From Competibacter_A sp002352125 (lineage in GTDB: Bacteria > Pseudomonadota > Gammaproteobacteria > Competibacterales > Competibacteraceae), in assembly GCA_035441325.1 (NCBI GenBank), contig DAOROA010000018.1:11597-75596 (forward strand): a DNA stretch of 64,000 nucleotides, written 5' to 3'. The notes beneath the pieces were generated by a model. It had not been told where the DNA came from and searched no databases. It saw nothing but the letters and a program-made list of their open reading frames with translations. Below, piece after piece: positions 44,446-55,778 of this stretch (its first letter is position 1; each line of letters starts with the position of its first letter). A program made the translations under genes and the position numbers.

Positions 44446-44781
44446 ACCGGGCTTGGAGGGGCAGGCGCGCCCCATTTCACCGCGAAGCGCGCCCGTCGAG
44501 CAAAGTTTCTTGGATCGGAAAGCGGATTAAAGTGACCGGTCCAGAATGGAACGAGCACGGCGAGAATGGACCGGGTGTGCGGCGTTACCGTTGCCGCTCT
44601 CGACCGGATTCAGATTTCGAGTTCGCGATCTTGTCCGAAATTTGGGTTGGCGCGACAAGTCCGCGAAGCGCGCCCGTTGTTGGCATGTCCTTGGCAGAAA
44701 AGCCGATGCGGTCCGTTGGGTCGGACCTCTTTAGTTATTGTTCGAAATCCGCATCGACACCAACTCCGAGGAGAAACAGGT
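44446..44781. other. 336-bp intergenic region with a 17-bp direct repeat
   Basis: No gene seen. CCGCGAAGCGCGCCCGT occurs at 44480-44496 and 44661-44677. The sequence after each copy is loosely similar (CTTGG, then AAAGC-GAT, then a GGTC element), so the region looks like an imperfect duplication of about 180 bp. It forms the leader of the M15 peptidase gene. Confidence 0.6.
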
Positions 44782-45471
44782 ATGCCGAATTTGATCTTGC
44801 GCCAAGCCGTGGGCAAAGAGTGCCCCAACAATCCAGATGACGTCAAAGTCATCTACCAGCGGCTGATGGATATCGGAATGATCATTTGCTACGACTTCCC
44901 CGGTTATCTGGACGACATCATCATGCAAGGCATCATCGACGCGCAGCGCCATTTCATGCTGGTGCCGGACGGCGTGATTTCGGTGGGGGGAAAGACCCAG
45001 GGATTTTTGGCCAACTGGAAAAACAAGCCGATCAGTGCGGGCGTGCAGTTACCTGGCCGGTTGCGAGAGGCGTGGGATTGGGTGGATCCCTTGTTGCCGG
45101 ACGGTAGCTATTGCAGCAGTGGCTATCGCAGTGCCGACGATCAGCGCCGGATTCTCCACAACTTCTTTTTGAACACCTATCGCACGCAAATTATCGCCAA
45201 GTATGGGCAGGCCGCATACGACGCGGCTAAAGCCGACCTGCGGGCCAACGAGGCAAAAGTGCTGGAAATGGTGCGCGGCGTCGGCCAAGCCATCGCGGCG
45301 CCCGGATCGAGCATGCACCAGAAAGGCAAGGCGGTCGATATCGGCGGGCCGAGCGCGATCGACAACAAGCAGGTCGAAATCGTCAAGCTGGTTGCTAGGG
45401 CCCATCCGGATTTGTATAGCGGCAAGATTTTGAAGGAGCGGAACGGATGCGTCCATTTCGAAATCGTTTGA
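44782..45471 (+). CDS. M15-family peptidase-like peptidoglycan hydrolase without signal peptide
   Basis: A 229-residue protein. The C-terminal two thirds match M15 (VanY/DD-peptidase-like) zinc enzymes: GYRSADDQRRIL, the zinc motif H179 and D186 in SSMHQKGKAVDIGG, and the final ligand H225 in CVHFEIV. These enzymes cut peptide stems of peptidoglycan. The first 65 residues, with NNPDDVKVIYQRLMDIG and IIDAQRHF, resemble a peptidoglycan-binding helical domain. GAGGAG lies nine bases before ATG 44782. There is no signal peptide or membrane segment, so export must use another route, as with phage endolysins or secretion-system effectors. It overlaps the next gene by 25 bp. Confidence 0.8.
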   Translation: MPNLILRQAVGKECPNNPDDVKVIYQRLMDIGMIICYDFPGYLDDIIMQGIIDAQRHFMLVPDGVISVGGKTQGFLANWKNKPISAGVQLPGRLREAWDWVDPLLPDGSYCSSGYRSADDQRRILHNFFLNTYRTQIIAKYGQAAYDAAKADLRANEAKVLEMVRGVGQAIAAPGSSMHQKGKAVDIGGPSAIDNKQVEIVKLVARAHPDLYSGKILKERNGCVHFEIV

Positions 45472-46055
45472 AGCGTCTCTCGGTGGTTGCCGCCTGGGTG
45501 TTTGCCGCGAGCGCCACATTTGCCGTCGTGGCCGGGCCGGATACGGCCACCGGCTCGACATCCTATTTTCCGCTGGCCGTCGGTAATTTTTGGACTTACC
45601 GTTGTTCGGCGGAGGGTGGATCGGTTTTCGCCAAGACCGTCCGGCTGGTTGGCAAGAACGTTCGCGACGGAACCCGGTATTTCCGGGCGGAGTTGCGCGT
45701 TAAAAAAGATAAGCCGCTGGTTTATTACCTGTTTGTCGATGCGGCGGGCCAAGTGTTCAGCGCGCCGGCTGCCGGCCGGGACGGGAGCGAACCGCTGATC
45801 GTGGCGGTGCCCAAACCAGGCGAGCGGATCGGGACCTGGATCGTGGGGGGTAACGACCGGATCGATACGCCGGCGCTAAAGCAGGTGGAAGCCGTCCGGG
45901 TCGAGAATTTTGATCGCGACGATCCGCAACTGTCCGCCGAGCGGCGCATAGAGTGGTTGGGCCGTTACTACGCTCGTGGTATCGGGCCAGTGGCCGAGGC
46001 CGATGGTTTGGGCGGGGAATGCGTGCTGACAAAATATGGCGTTAAGCCTCGTTGA
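45447..46055 (+). CDS. Secreted protein of unknown function overlapping the M15 peptidase gene
   Basis: A 202-residue protein with an Arg-rich N-region and a signal peptide cleaved near TFAVVAG. The mature part starts with the motif YFPLAVGNFWTYRCS, seen in many small exported beta proteins, and has two Cys: one there and one near the end in GGECVLTKYG. No enzyme motif is present. ATG 45447 lies inside the preceding gene, and a GAAGGAGCGG ribosome site is embedded in that frame, so translation is coupled. A cognate periplasmic partner or inhibitor of the peptidase is one possible reading; it is not shown by the sequence. Confidence 0.7.
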   Translation: MRPFRNRLKRLSVVAAWVFAASATFAVVAGPDTATGSTSYFPLAVGNFWTYRCSAEGGSVFAKTVRLVGKNVRDGTRYFRAELRVKKDKPLVYYLFVDAAGQVFSAPAAGRDGSEPLIVAVPKPGERIGTWIVGGNDRIDTPALKQVEAVRVENFDRDDPQLSAERRIEWLGRYYARGIGPVAEADGLGGECVLTKYGVKPR

Positions 46056-46071
46056 TCGCGGGCGGTTATGG

Positions 46072-46111
46072 GGTCTTGCGGAAGGCCCCAAGGCGTTCTA
46101 GCCGCAAGACC
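46072..46111. terminator. Hairpin between convergent genes
   Basis: Perfect 10-bp stem GGTCTTGCGG (46072-46081) and CCGCAAGACC (46102-46111) with a 20-base loop. It lies between the secreted-protein stop at 46055 and the convergent hybrid-kinase stop at 46140. No T-run. Confidence 0.45.
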
Positions 46112-46139
46112 GCGTGGCTACGGCAACGGATGCCGGCCA

Positions 46140-48380
<2,241 letters not shown>

Positions 48381-48615
48381 AAAGCCGCTCCTTTGGAGGT
48401 CGAGTCAAACATGGCCTTGATCGCTTCGCGGCGGTGTCGAGTAGCTTCCTGAAAATAAAAGTTTACCAAAACAAAGTGGATAAACGACGCAGCGGTTAGA
48501 TTCCGCACACCGAAATTTTCGTTGTGGTTTAGCAACCTTCGCAAAATGGCCAGACCGCCGGCCGCGAAAATTGCTGGTATCATCCCGCTTCCCCGCCCGA
48601 CCCAGGAGACCCGCG

Positions 48616-51600
48616 ATGCTGCGTTTTCGTGGAAGCCCCGCTCTGTCGCCGTTTCGTTTGGAAAAGCTGCTGGCCGCCCTGCGGCAGCGGGTTCCAGTCA
48701 TCACCACCGCTTATGCCGAGTTTGCCCATTTTCTGGACGGCACACTGAGCGTATACGACCGGGAGGTGCTGGACCGGTTGCTTCGGTACGGTCCTGCCGC
48801 CACGCCGCACGACGCCAGCAGCGGACCGGTTTTCTTGGTGATTCCCCGTCCTGGCACCATCTCGCCTTGGTCGTCGAAAGCGACCGACATCGCCCGCAAT
48901 TGCGGTCTGCGACGAATCCGCCGCATCGAGCGCGGCATCGCGTACTACCTGGAGTTCCATCGGCCGCTGACCGACGGCGAGCTGGCCGAACTCAAGCCGC
49001 TGCTGCACGACCGGATGACCGAGACGGTGTTAGGGCCGAACGATGACCCCGCCGCGCTGTTCGCCCAGGCGGAACCGGCACCGCTGGCGACTGTGGACGT
49101 ACTCGAAAATGGGCGAGAGGCGCTGGCCGCAGCCAATCGCGAACTGGGATTGGCGTTGTCGGACGACGAAATCGATTATTTGCTGGACAGCTTTACCCGG
49201 TTGGAACGCAATCCGACCGATGTTGAATTGATGATGTTCGCGCAAGCGAACTCCGAGCACTGCCGGCACAAAATTTTTAACGCGGACTGGATCATCGACG
49301 GCGAGGCGCAAGACCGCTCGCTGTTCGCGATGATCCGCAACACCCACGAACGCCACCCTGGTAACGTGCTATCCGCCTACCGGGACAATGCGGCGGTGAT
49401 GACGGGATTTCCCGCCGGGCGCTTCTTTCCCGATCCCGCCAATGGCCAATACCGCTATCACCCGGAAGCGGTCCACATCCTGATGAAAGTGGAAACTCAC
49501 AACCACCCGACCGCGATTTCGCCGTTTCCTGGCGCGGCGACCGGCTCCGGCGGCGAAATCCGCGACGAAGGCGCGACCGGACGTGGCGCCAAACCGAAGG
49601 CAGGGCTTTGTGGATTCTCGGTCTCTCACCTCCGGATTCCCGATTTCGTCCAGCCGTGGGAGCGCGACTACGGCAAGCCGGGCCGCATCGTCTCGGCGCT
49701 GGATATCATGCTGGAAGGCCCTATCGGCGCGGCGGCGTTCAACAACGAGTTCGGCCGTCCCAATCTGGCCGGTTATTTCCGCACCTTCGAGGAAGACGGT
49801 CCCGATGGGCAGCGGCGCGGTTATCACAAGCCGATCATGATCGCCGGCGGGTTGGGTAACGTTCGCGAACCCCATGTCCACAAGGCCGAACTGCCGCCGG
49901 GAACCGCCATCGTCGTCTTGGGCGGACCGGCGATGCTGATCGGTTTGGGCGGTGGGGCCGCATCCAGCATGGCCACCGGCAGCTCGCACGAGGATTTGGA
50001 TTTCGCTTCGGTGCAACGCGGCAACCCGGAAATTCAACGGCGTGCCCAGGAAGTCATCGACCGTTGCGTGGCGCTGGGTGACGCCAATCCCATTCTGTCG
50101 ATTCACGATGTCGGCGCGGGCGGCCTATCCAACGCCGTGCCGGAAATCGTCCACGGCGCGGATCGAGGCGGCCGTTTCGAGTTGCGCGAAGTGCCAAACG
50201 ACGATCCCGGCATGTCGCCGATGCAGATTTGGTGTAACGAAGCGCAGGAACGCTACGTGCTGGCCATCGCCGCCGAGGGTTTGGAAATCTTCAAAACGCT
50301 GTGCGAGCGGGAGCGCTGTCCGTATGCCGTGATGGGCGTTGCTACCGAGGCGGAGCAATTGCGCCTGGACGACCGGCAATTCGCCAACCGACCGGTCGAT
50401 TTACCGATGAATGTGCTGTTCGGCAAGCCGCCGAAGATGTTGCGCGATGTCGGTCACGCAGCCGTCGAATCCCAACCGTTCGATTTAAGCGGTATCGATC
50501 TCGCCGATGCCGTGGCGCGGGTGCTGCGGTTTCCGGCAGTGGCCGACAAGAGTTTTCTCATCACCATCGGCGACCGCACCGTAACTGGTTTGGTTTGCCG
50601 CGACCAAATGGCCGGACCGTGGCAAGTGCCGGTCAGCGATGTCGCAGTTACCGCCACCAGTTTCGACGTATACACCGGCGAAGCGATGGCGATGGGCGAA
50701 CGGGCGCCGCTGGCGCTGCTCGATGCCCCGGCCTCCGGGCGAATGGCAGTCGGCGAAGCGTTGACCAATATCGCCGCCGCGCGTATTGCCAAACTGGGCG
50801 ATGTGAAGCTGTCGGCCAACTGGATGGCAGCGGCTGGCCATCCCGGCGAGGATGCCAAGCTGTTCGACACCGTGCGGGCGGTTGGCATGGAGCTCTGTCC
50901 CGCGTTGGGGATTGCCATCCCGGTCGGCAAAGATTCGATGTCGATGAAAACGGTTTGGGAAGAGAACGGCGCGCGCAAGAGTGTGGTAGGACCCTTGTCG
51001 TTGATCGTATCCGCCTTCGCGCCGGTTTTGGACGCGCGTCACACTCTGACACCGCAGTTGCGGACGGATCGCGGCGATACCGATCTGATTTTGGTCGATC
51101 TTGGTCGCGGCCGGAACCGGCTAGGCGGTTCGGCGCTGGCGCAGGTTTATAACCAGTTGGGCGATAGCGTTCCCGATGTCGATGCGCCCAAAGATTTGCA
51201 AGCCCTGTTCGGGACGATTCAGGAACTCAACGCGGCAGGCCGATTGTTGGCCTATCACGACCGTTCCGATGGCGGGCTGCTGGCGACATTGGCGGAAATG
51301 ATGTTCGCGGGCGGTTGTGGCGTGACGGTGTTGCTGGATGATCTAGCCGCACCTGGCTCCCCTCGCTCTGCGGGAGAGGGGTTGGGGGTGAGGGTCAAAG
51401 AGCCGCTGGCCGCGTTGTTCGCCGAGGAACTGGGTGCAGTGTTGCAAGTGCGGGTGGCGGACCGGAATGCCGTGCTGGGGCTTTTGGCCGCTGTCGGATT
51501 GGGCGAATGCAGCCACGTCGTCGGCGCTCCGAACGGCGAGGATCGGTTGATCCTGCGTTTCGGCGGCGAAACCGCGTTCTCGGCCACTCGCGCCGAACTG

Positions 51601-52545
51601 CGCCGGTTGTGGTCGGAAACCAGCTACCGGATGCAGGCGTTGCGCGATCATCCCGGTTGCGCTCGCGAAGCATTCGATGCCGCCTGCGATCCGGCCGATC
51701 CGGGATTGAACGTCCGGTTGAGCTTCGATCCCGCCGCAGGCTTGGCGACGCCGCTCGTTGCCGGCGGAGCGCGTCCGCGCGTGGCGATCCTGCGCGAGCA
51801 GGGCGTCAATGGTCAGGTGGAAATGGCGGCGGCGTTCGACCGGGCCGGCTTCGCGGCAGTGGACGTGCACATGAGCGATATCATCGCCGGGCGGGTCGCG
51901 CTGGCCGATTTCCACGGCATCGCGGCCTGTGGCGGTTTCTCCTACGGCGACGTGCTGGGCGCGGGGGAGGGTTGGGCCAAGTCGATTCTGTTCAATTCGC
52001 GCGCCCGCGATGAGTTTGCGGCGTTCTTCGCCCGATCCGACAGTTTCGGTTTGGGAATCTGCAACGGCTGTCAGATGTTGTCGAACCTGCATGAGCTGAT
52101 CGCCGGAACCGAGTTGTGGCCGCGCTTTGTGCGCAACCGGGTCGAACAATTCGAGGCGCGGCTGTGTTTGGTCGAAGTGCTGCCGTCGCCGTCACTGTTT
52201 CTGCAAGGAATGGAAGGATCGCGGTTACCGATTGCGGTCGCGCACGGCGAGGGCCGGGCCGAGTTCCACAATGAAGGTGGACCGGACGCGGCGCTAGCGG
52301 CCGGACTTGTAACGCTGCGGTTCGTGGACAATTTCGGGCGACCGGCGGAGAGTTATCCGGCCAATCCCAATGGTTCGCCGGCCAGTATCACCGGTTTGAC
52401 CAGCCGTGATGGGCGTTTCACGATCTTGATGCCGCATCCGGAACGAGTGTTCCGCACGGTGCAATACTCTTGGCATCCCGACGGTTGGGGCGAAGATGGG
52501 CCGTGGCTGCGGCTGTTCCGCAACGCCCGGCGGTGGCTGGGGTGA
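48616..52545 (+). CDS. purL: Phosphoribosylformylglycinamidine synthase PurL (with in-frame repeat insertion)
   Basis: PurL makes FGAM from FGAR, glutamine and ATP in purine synthesis. The 1309-residue protein is the large single-chain type: N-terminal PurS-like part, linker, two AIR-synthase-like halves (with EHCRHKIFNADW and VETHNHPTAISPF) and a C-terminal glutaminase with C1149 in GICNGCQM and a His/Glu pair near the end. E. coli PurL has 1295 residues and nucleophile C1135. The 14-residue surplus matches an insertion at about 51354-51395, where a dispersed repeat reads through in frame. ATG 48616 follows AGGAG. The insertion lies before the conserved LAALFAEELGAV and probably forms a surface loop. 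Confidence 0.96.
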   Translation: MLRFRGSPALSPFRLEKLLAALRQRVPVITTAYAEFAHFLDGTLSVYDREVLDRLLRYGPAATPHDASSGPVFLVIPRPGTISPWSSKATDIARNCGLRRIRRIERGIAYYLEFHRPLTDGELAELKPLLHDRMTETVLGPNDDPAALFAQAEPAPLATVDVLENGREALAAANRELGLALSDDEIDYLLDSFTRLERNPTDVELMMFAQANSEHCRHKIFNADWIIDGEAQDRSLFAMIRNTHERHPGNVLSAYRDNAAVMTGFPAGRFFPDPANGQYRYHPEAVHILMKVETHNHPTAISPFPGAATGSGGEIRDEGATGRGAKPKAGLCGFSVSHLRIPDFVQPWERDYGKPGRIVSALDIMLEGPIGAAAFNNEFGRPNLAGYFRTFEEDGPDGQRRGYHKPIMIAGGLGNVREPHVHKAELPPGTAIVVLGGPAMLIGLGGGAASSMATGSSHEDLDFASVQRGNPEIQRRAQEVIDRCVALGDANPILSIHDVGAGGLSNAVPEIVHGADRGGRFELREVPNDDPGMSPMQIWCNEAQERYVLAIAAEGLEIFKTLCERERCPYAVMGVATEAEQLRLDDRQFANRPVDLPMNVLFGKPPKMLRDVGHAAVESQPFDLSGIDLADAVARVLRFPAVADKSFLITIGDRTVTGLVCRDQMAGPWQVPVSDVAVTATSFDVYTGEAMAMGERAPLALLDAPASGRMAVGEALTNIAAARIAKLGDVKLSANWMAAAGHPGEDAKLFDTVRAVGMELCPALGIAIPVGKDSMSMKTVWEENGARKSVVGPLSLIVSAFAPVLDARHTLTPQLRTDRGDTDLILVDLGRGRNRLGGSALAQVYNQLGDSVPDVDAPKDLQALFGTIQELNAAGRLLAYHDRSDGGLLATLAEMMFAGGCGVTVLLDDLAAPGSPRSAGEGLGVRVKEPLAALFAEELGAVLQVRVADRNAVLGLLAAVGLGECSHVVGAPNGEDRLILRFGGETAFSATRAELRRLWSETSYRMQALRDHPGCAREAFDAACDPADPGLNVRLSFDPAAGLATPLVAGGARPRVAILREQGVNGQVEMAAAFDRAGFAAVDVHMSDIIAGRVALADFHGIAACGGFSYGDVLGAGEGWAKSILFNSRARDEFAAFFARSDSFGLGICNGCQMLSNLHELIAGTELWPRFVRNRVEQFEARLCLVEVLPSPSLFLQGMEGSRLPIAVAHGEGRAEFHNEGGPDAALAAGLVTLRFVDNFGRPAESYPANPNGSPASITGLTSRDGRFTILMPHPERVFRTVQYSWHPDGWGEDGPWLRLFRNARRWLG
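51354..51395. repeat. REP-like dispersed repeat inserted in frame within purL
   Basis: About 42 bp, GGCTCCCCTCGCTCTGCGGG followed by AGAGGGGTTGGGGGTGAGGG. The reverse strand would encode the telltale peptide LTLTPNPSPAERGE, a common spurious translation of a short repeat scattered through many proteobacterial genomes, usually between genes. Only one copy was found in this window. The length is a multiple of three and no stop is introduced. Confidence 0.75.
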
Positions 52546-52630
52546 TTGAAGCCTGTTGAAATATTCAACTACATGCGAATGCATCGAATGCTATAGTAAT
52601 TAGCATTTGATATTTAGAAAAGTAAAGCTT

Positions 52631-53530
52631 ATGGATCAAGTCATGACACTTGTTAAGCAGATCGCTACTCAATACAACGCCGATGTTTTCTACTATGCGG
52701 GGCCAATCTCGCGAGAAGGCTATGAATTGGTTACCCAATGTTGCATGACGCATACTCCTAAAAAAGATGCTTGTCTTTTTTTAGCGACATATGGTGGAGA
52801 TGCTGATGCAGCCTATCGAATCGCCCGAGCATTTCGTCATAACTATGAAAAACTACATATTTTTATTCCTCGCGAATGCAAAAGTGCCGGAACCTTGCTG
52901 TTGATCGGCGCGACATCGTTGATTATTAGTGATCGTGGTGAACTAGGGCCGCTAGATGTGCAGTTGAGCAAACCCGACGAAATTTTTGAAAGCAGTTCAG
53001 GTCTAGATATTATGCAATCGCTTCGGGTCTTGCGGGAAGAAACACTCAGCGCCTTCACCCGTTACCTGATCGATATCAAGGTTGGTAGCAGAATAACAGC
53101 AAGAACTGCTGCAGAGATTGCATGCAAATTGACGGTAGGGGTTTTCTCGCCTATTTATGCTCATATCAATCCACTCACATTGGGCGAAGTGCAGCGAGCT
53201 ATTGTGATTGCTTACGAATACGGAGAACGCCTTGATGGTTACGATCACAATTTAAAACCGGATGCTTTGACTCGTTTAGTAACTGGTTATCCTTCTCATG
53301 GCTTTGTTGTTGATCGCAAAGAAGCGCGTGAGCTATTTGTCAATGTTCGTGCCGCCGAACCAAATGAAGAGCAATTAGGTGAAATACTTTACCAGTATGC
53401 ACAACCTAACCGTGACACGCCTTGGGTATCCAATCTGACTACTGAAATACAAAATAAAATCAACCATGCCGAGGATGAAAATGAGCAAACCCAATCCACC
53501 GACGACCCAAAAGCCGACGATTCCCCGTGA
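52631..53530 (+). CDS. SDH-family (Clp/SppA-fold) serine protease-like protein, low GC
   Basis: A 299-residue protein of the Ser-Asp-His proteinase family with a Clp-like fold. The region FLATYGGDADAAYRIARAFR is the oxyanion-loop part, S85 in ECKSAGTLLLIGA is the probable nucleophile, and SDRGELGPLD carries the acidic residues. The C-terminal 30 residues are acidic and polar. There is no signal peptide or membrane segment, so it is probably cytoplasmic. Codon choice and base composition are clearly more AT-rich than purL and qor on either side, which suggests recent acquisition. ATG 52631 has only a weak purine stretch upstream. A small Pro-rich gene overlaps its 3' end. Substrate unknown. 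Confidence 0.8.
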   Translation: MDQVMTLVKQIATQYNADVFYYAGPISREGYELVTQCCMTHTPKKDACLFLATYGGDADAAYRIARAFRHNYEKLHIFIPRECKSAGTLLLIGATSLIISDRGELGPLDVQLSKPDEIFESSSGLDIMQSLRVLREETLSAFTRYLIDIKVGSRITARTAAEIACKLTVGVFSPIYAHINPLTLGEVQRAIVIAYEYGERLDGYDHNLKPDALTRLVTGYPSHGFVVDRKEARELFVNVRAAEPNEEQLGEILYQYAQPNRDTPWVSNLTTEIQNKINHAEDENEQTQSTDDPKADDSP

Positions 53531-53657
53531 GCCGCCACGTTCCCCTCCTTTGCCAGGTGTCAATAGTAAGGCTGATCAGTTAATCAGACGTGTTATTGAA
53601 GTTCAGAAAAAATACCCACTTCCGAAGTCAAGCGGCCCCACTTTTTCTTCTCGTTAA
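53481..53657 (+). CDS. Small proline-rich protein overlapping the SDH protease gene
   Basis: A 58-residue frame starting at ATG 53481 with GAGG six bases upstream, overlapping the last 50 bp of the protease gene in a different frame. The first half is Pro/Thr/Lys-rich (SKPNPPTTQKPTIPREPP) and the second half has a short amphipathic helix, ADQLIRRVIEVQKKY. No known family is recognised. The good ribosome site, overlap and shared low GC suggest a two-gene cassette; it may be an adaptor or regulator of the protease. Confidence 0.6.
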   Translation: MSKPNPPTTQKPTIPREPPRSPPLPGVNSKADQLIRRVIEVQKKYPLPKSSGPTFSSR

Positions 53658-53658
53658 C

Positions 53659-53686
53659 ATTCCTCTCTCAATTTTGAGAGAGGAAT
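53659..53686. terminator. Hairpin after the SDH protease cassette
   Basis: Perfect 11-bp stem ATTCCTCTCTC (53659-53669) and GAGAGAGGAAT (53676-53686) around AATTTT, starting two bases after the small-gene stop. There is no T-run behind it. It separates the low-GC cassette from qor. Confidence 0.55.
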
Positions 53687-53728
53687 CATTCAGGTTACAT
53701 TTTCAAATGTGAATCTGGAGAACATGCC

Positions 53729-54706
53729 ATGCCCAAAGCGATTCGCATCCATGAATACGGCGGTCCCGAAGTGCTGCGCTGGGAAGAGGTCGAAGTGGGC
53801 GATCCCGGTCCCGGTCAACTGCGGGTCCGTCATGCCGCCGTCGGACTGAACTACATCGACGTTTATCACCGCACCGGCCTGTATCCGTTGCCATCGCTGC
53901 CCTGGACGCTGGGCATGGAAGGCGCTGGCCGGGTCGAGGCGGTGGGCGAGGGCGTCACCGAATTCAAGTCTGGCGACCGGGTGGCGTATGCCAGCCCGCC
54001 GGTTGGTGCCTATGCCGAGGTCCGGCTGATTCCCACCGACCGGGTGGTTGCACTGCCCGATACTATCGACGACCAGACCGCCGCCGCCATGATGTTGCAA
54101 GGGATGACCGCGCAATATCTATTGCGGCGCACCTATCGGGTGCAGCCTGGCGATGCGATCTTGCTGCATGCCGCTGCCGGCGGCGTCGGGCTGATCGCCA
54201 GCCAATGGGCGCGGCATCTGGGCGCGACCGTGATCGGCACGGTGGGCAGCGACGATAAAGCCGAACTGGCTCGTGCGCACGGCTGCCATCATGCCATCGT
54301 CTACAGCCGCGAGAATTTCGCCGAGCGGGTTCGCGAGATCACCGGCGGGCAGGGCGTGGCGGTGGTCTATGATTCGGTCGGTCAAACCACCTTCATGGGT
54401 TCTCTGGATTGCCTGCGTCCCCTGGGCACGATGGTCAGCTTCGGCAACGCTTCGGGTCCGGTGCCACCGTTCGAGCCGGGAATTTTGGCGGCCAAGGGCT
54501 CGCTGTTCCTGACCCGACCGACCCTGATGACTTACACCGCCAAGCGTGCGGACTTGGTGGCCAGCGCTGCCGAACTGTTCGAGGTGGTCGGCAGCGGCGT
54601 AGTGAAAATCGAAGTCCGGCAAACTTATCCGCTGGCGGAGACCGCCCAGGCGCACCGCGATCTGGAAGCGCGCCAGACGACGGGTTCCACCGTGTTGTTG
54701 CCCTGA
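53729..54706 (+). CDS. qor: NADPH:quinone reductase-like oxidoreductase
   Basis: A 325-residue zinc-free medium-chain dehydrogenase of the quinone oxidoreductase (zeta-crystallin) group. The GroES-like N-terminal domain has GLNYIDVYHRTGLYPLP and LGMEGAGRVEAVG. The Rossmann domain has HAAAGGVGLIASQWA for NADPH binding, and VVYDSVGQTTF follows. No catalytic or structural zinc Cys cluster is present, as expected. It reduces quinones by one electron in characterised relatives. ATG 53729 has GGAG about nine bases upstream. It is single, after a hairpin, and convergent with the deacetylase operon. Confidence 0.9.
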   Translation: MPKAIRIHEYGGPEVLRWEEVEVGDPGPGQLRVRHAAVGLNYIDVYHRTGLYPLPSLPWTLGMEGAGRVEAVGEGVTEFKSGDRVAYASPPVGAYAEVRLIPTDRVVALPDTIDDQTAAAMMLQGMTAQYLLRRTYRVQPGDAILLHAAAGGVGLIASQWARHLGATVIGTVGSDDKAELARAHGCHHAIVYSRENFAERVREITGGQGVAVVYDSVGQTTFMGSLDCLRPLGTMVSFGNASGPVPPFEPGILAAKGSLFLTRPTLMTYTAKRADLVASAAELFEVVGSGVVKIEVRQTYPLAETAQAHRDLEARQTTGSTVLLP

Positions 54707-54839
54707 GATTACCCTCGATCGGATCTCGGAACGCGCCGCCGGCTTGCCGAAAAGATCCCGGTGTCGAGGGCACAACGCCGGGAATCGGAGCCGTTAACCT
54801 GGGCAGGCCGCCTTTCCAAAATATCCTGTCTCGCAACCG

Positions 54840-55778
54840 CTAGGGTTTTCCTGCACCCTCCATTAACGCCTTGACGTGAGCCGCCACGCTGGTGGCCAGC
54901 GCCGGCAGGCTGTAGCCGCCCTCCAACACCGAAACTACCCGGCCCTCGCAGAATTCTCCGGCAATTTCCAAAATCTGCTGGGTTAGCCAAGCATACTCGG
55001 TTTCGCTGAAAGCGAGTTCTGCCAGCGGGTCCATGTGGTGTGCGTCGAAGCCGGCCGAGATCAGGATCAATTGCGGTTGGAATTGTCGCAGCGCGGGTCC
55101 GATGTCTTGGCGCCAGGCGTGTGCCAGTTCAGCCGAACCGCTGTTGGCCAACAGCGGGATGTTGACGATGTTACCGACCCCGCGCTCGTCGCGGCGGCCA
55201 GTACCCGGATAGATGTAGGCCTGATGGGTGGAAATGTAGAGATAAGCCGGATCGTGCTCGAAAGCGGCTTGCGAGCCATTGCCGTGATGCACATCGAAAT
55301 CGATGACCGCCACTCGTTCCAGCCCGTGAACGGCGCGAGCGTGGGCGGCGCCGATGGCAATATTGTTGAACAGACAAAATCCCATCGCTTGGTTCGGTTC
55401 GGCGTGATGGCCGGGTGGGCGAATGGCGCAGAATGCGTTGTCGGCTTCGCCTTGCAGGATCGCATCCACGGCTGCGCAAACGGCGCCCGCCGCGCGCAGG
55501 GCCGCTTCGCCGGACTGCGGCGAAATGATGGTGTCGCCGTCGATGGCGGAATGTCCTTGCTTGGGTACTCGCGACAACGTGCGCTCGACGTGGGCGGACC
55601 CGTGGATCCGCGTCAACTGCTCGACGCTGGCTTGTGGCACATCCCGCCATTCCAGCGCGGCAAACTGAGGAGTTCGAAGAGCACCGAGGATCGCGGTCAG
55701 CCTGGCCGCACATTCCGGGTGACCATAGCCAGTATCGTGTTCCAGGCAAACGGGATGCGTATAGAGCAATGTGGTCAT
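54840..55778 (-). CDS. Histone deacetylase-family amidohydrolase
   Basis: A 312-residue zinc deacetylase of the bacterial HDAC/acetylpolyamine type. Active-site motifs are intact: the His pair in RPPGHHAEP, zinc ligands Asp and His in DFDVHHGNG, and the third Asp in SAGFDAHHMDP. The gate-loop region is GFCLFNNIAIGA. Substrates in bacteria include acetylated polyamines, proteins and small molecules; nothing here decides between them. It overlaps the upstream CBS gene by four bases (ATGA at 55775-55778), so it is translated with it. Confidence 0.92.
   Translation of the reverse strand: MTTLLYTHPVCLEHDTGYGHPECAARLTAILGALRTPQFAALEWRDVPQASVEQLTRIHGSAHVERTLSRVPKQGHSAIDGDTIISPQSGEAALRAAGAVCAAVDAILQGEADNAFCAIRPPGHHAEPNQAMGFCLFNNIAIGAAHARAVHGLERVAVIDFDVHHGNGSQAAFEHDPAYLYISTHQAYIYPGTGRRDERGVGNIVNIPLLANSGSAELAHAWRQDIGPALRQFQPQLILISAGFDAHHMDPLAELAFSETEYAWLTQQILEIAGEFCEGRVVSVLEGGYSLPALATSVAAHVKALMEGAGKP

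Noticed and set aside
51255..51587. Minus-strand frame containing LTLTPNPSPAERGE
   Set aside because: This peptide is a well-known false product of a dispersed repeat; the region is coding for PurL on the plus strand.
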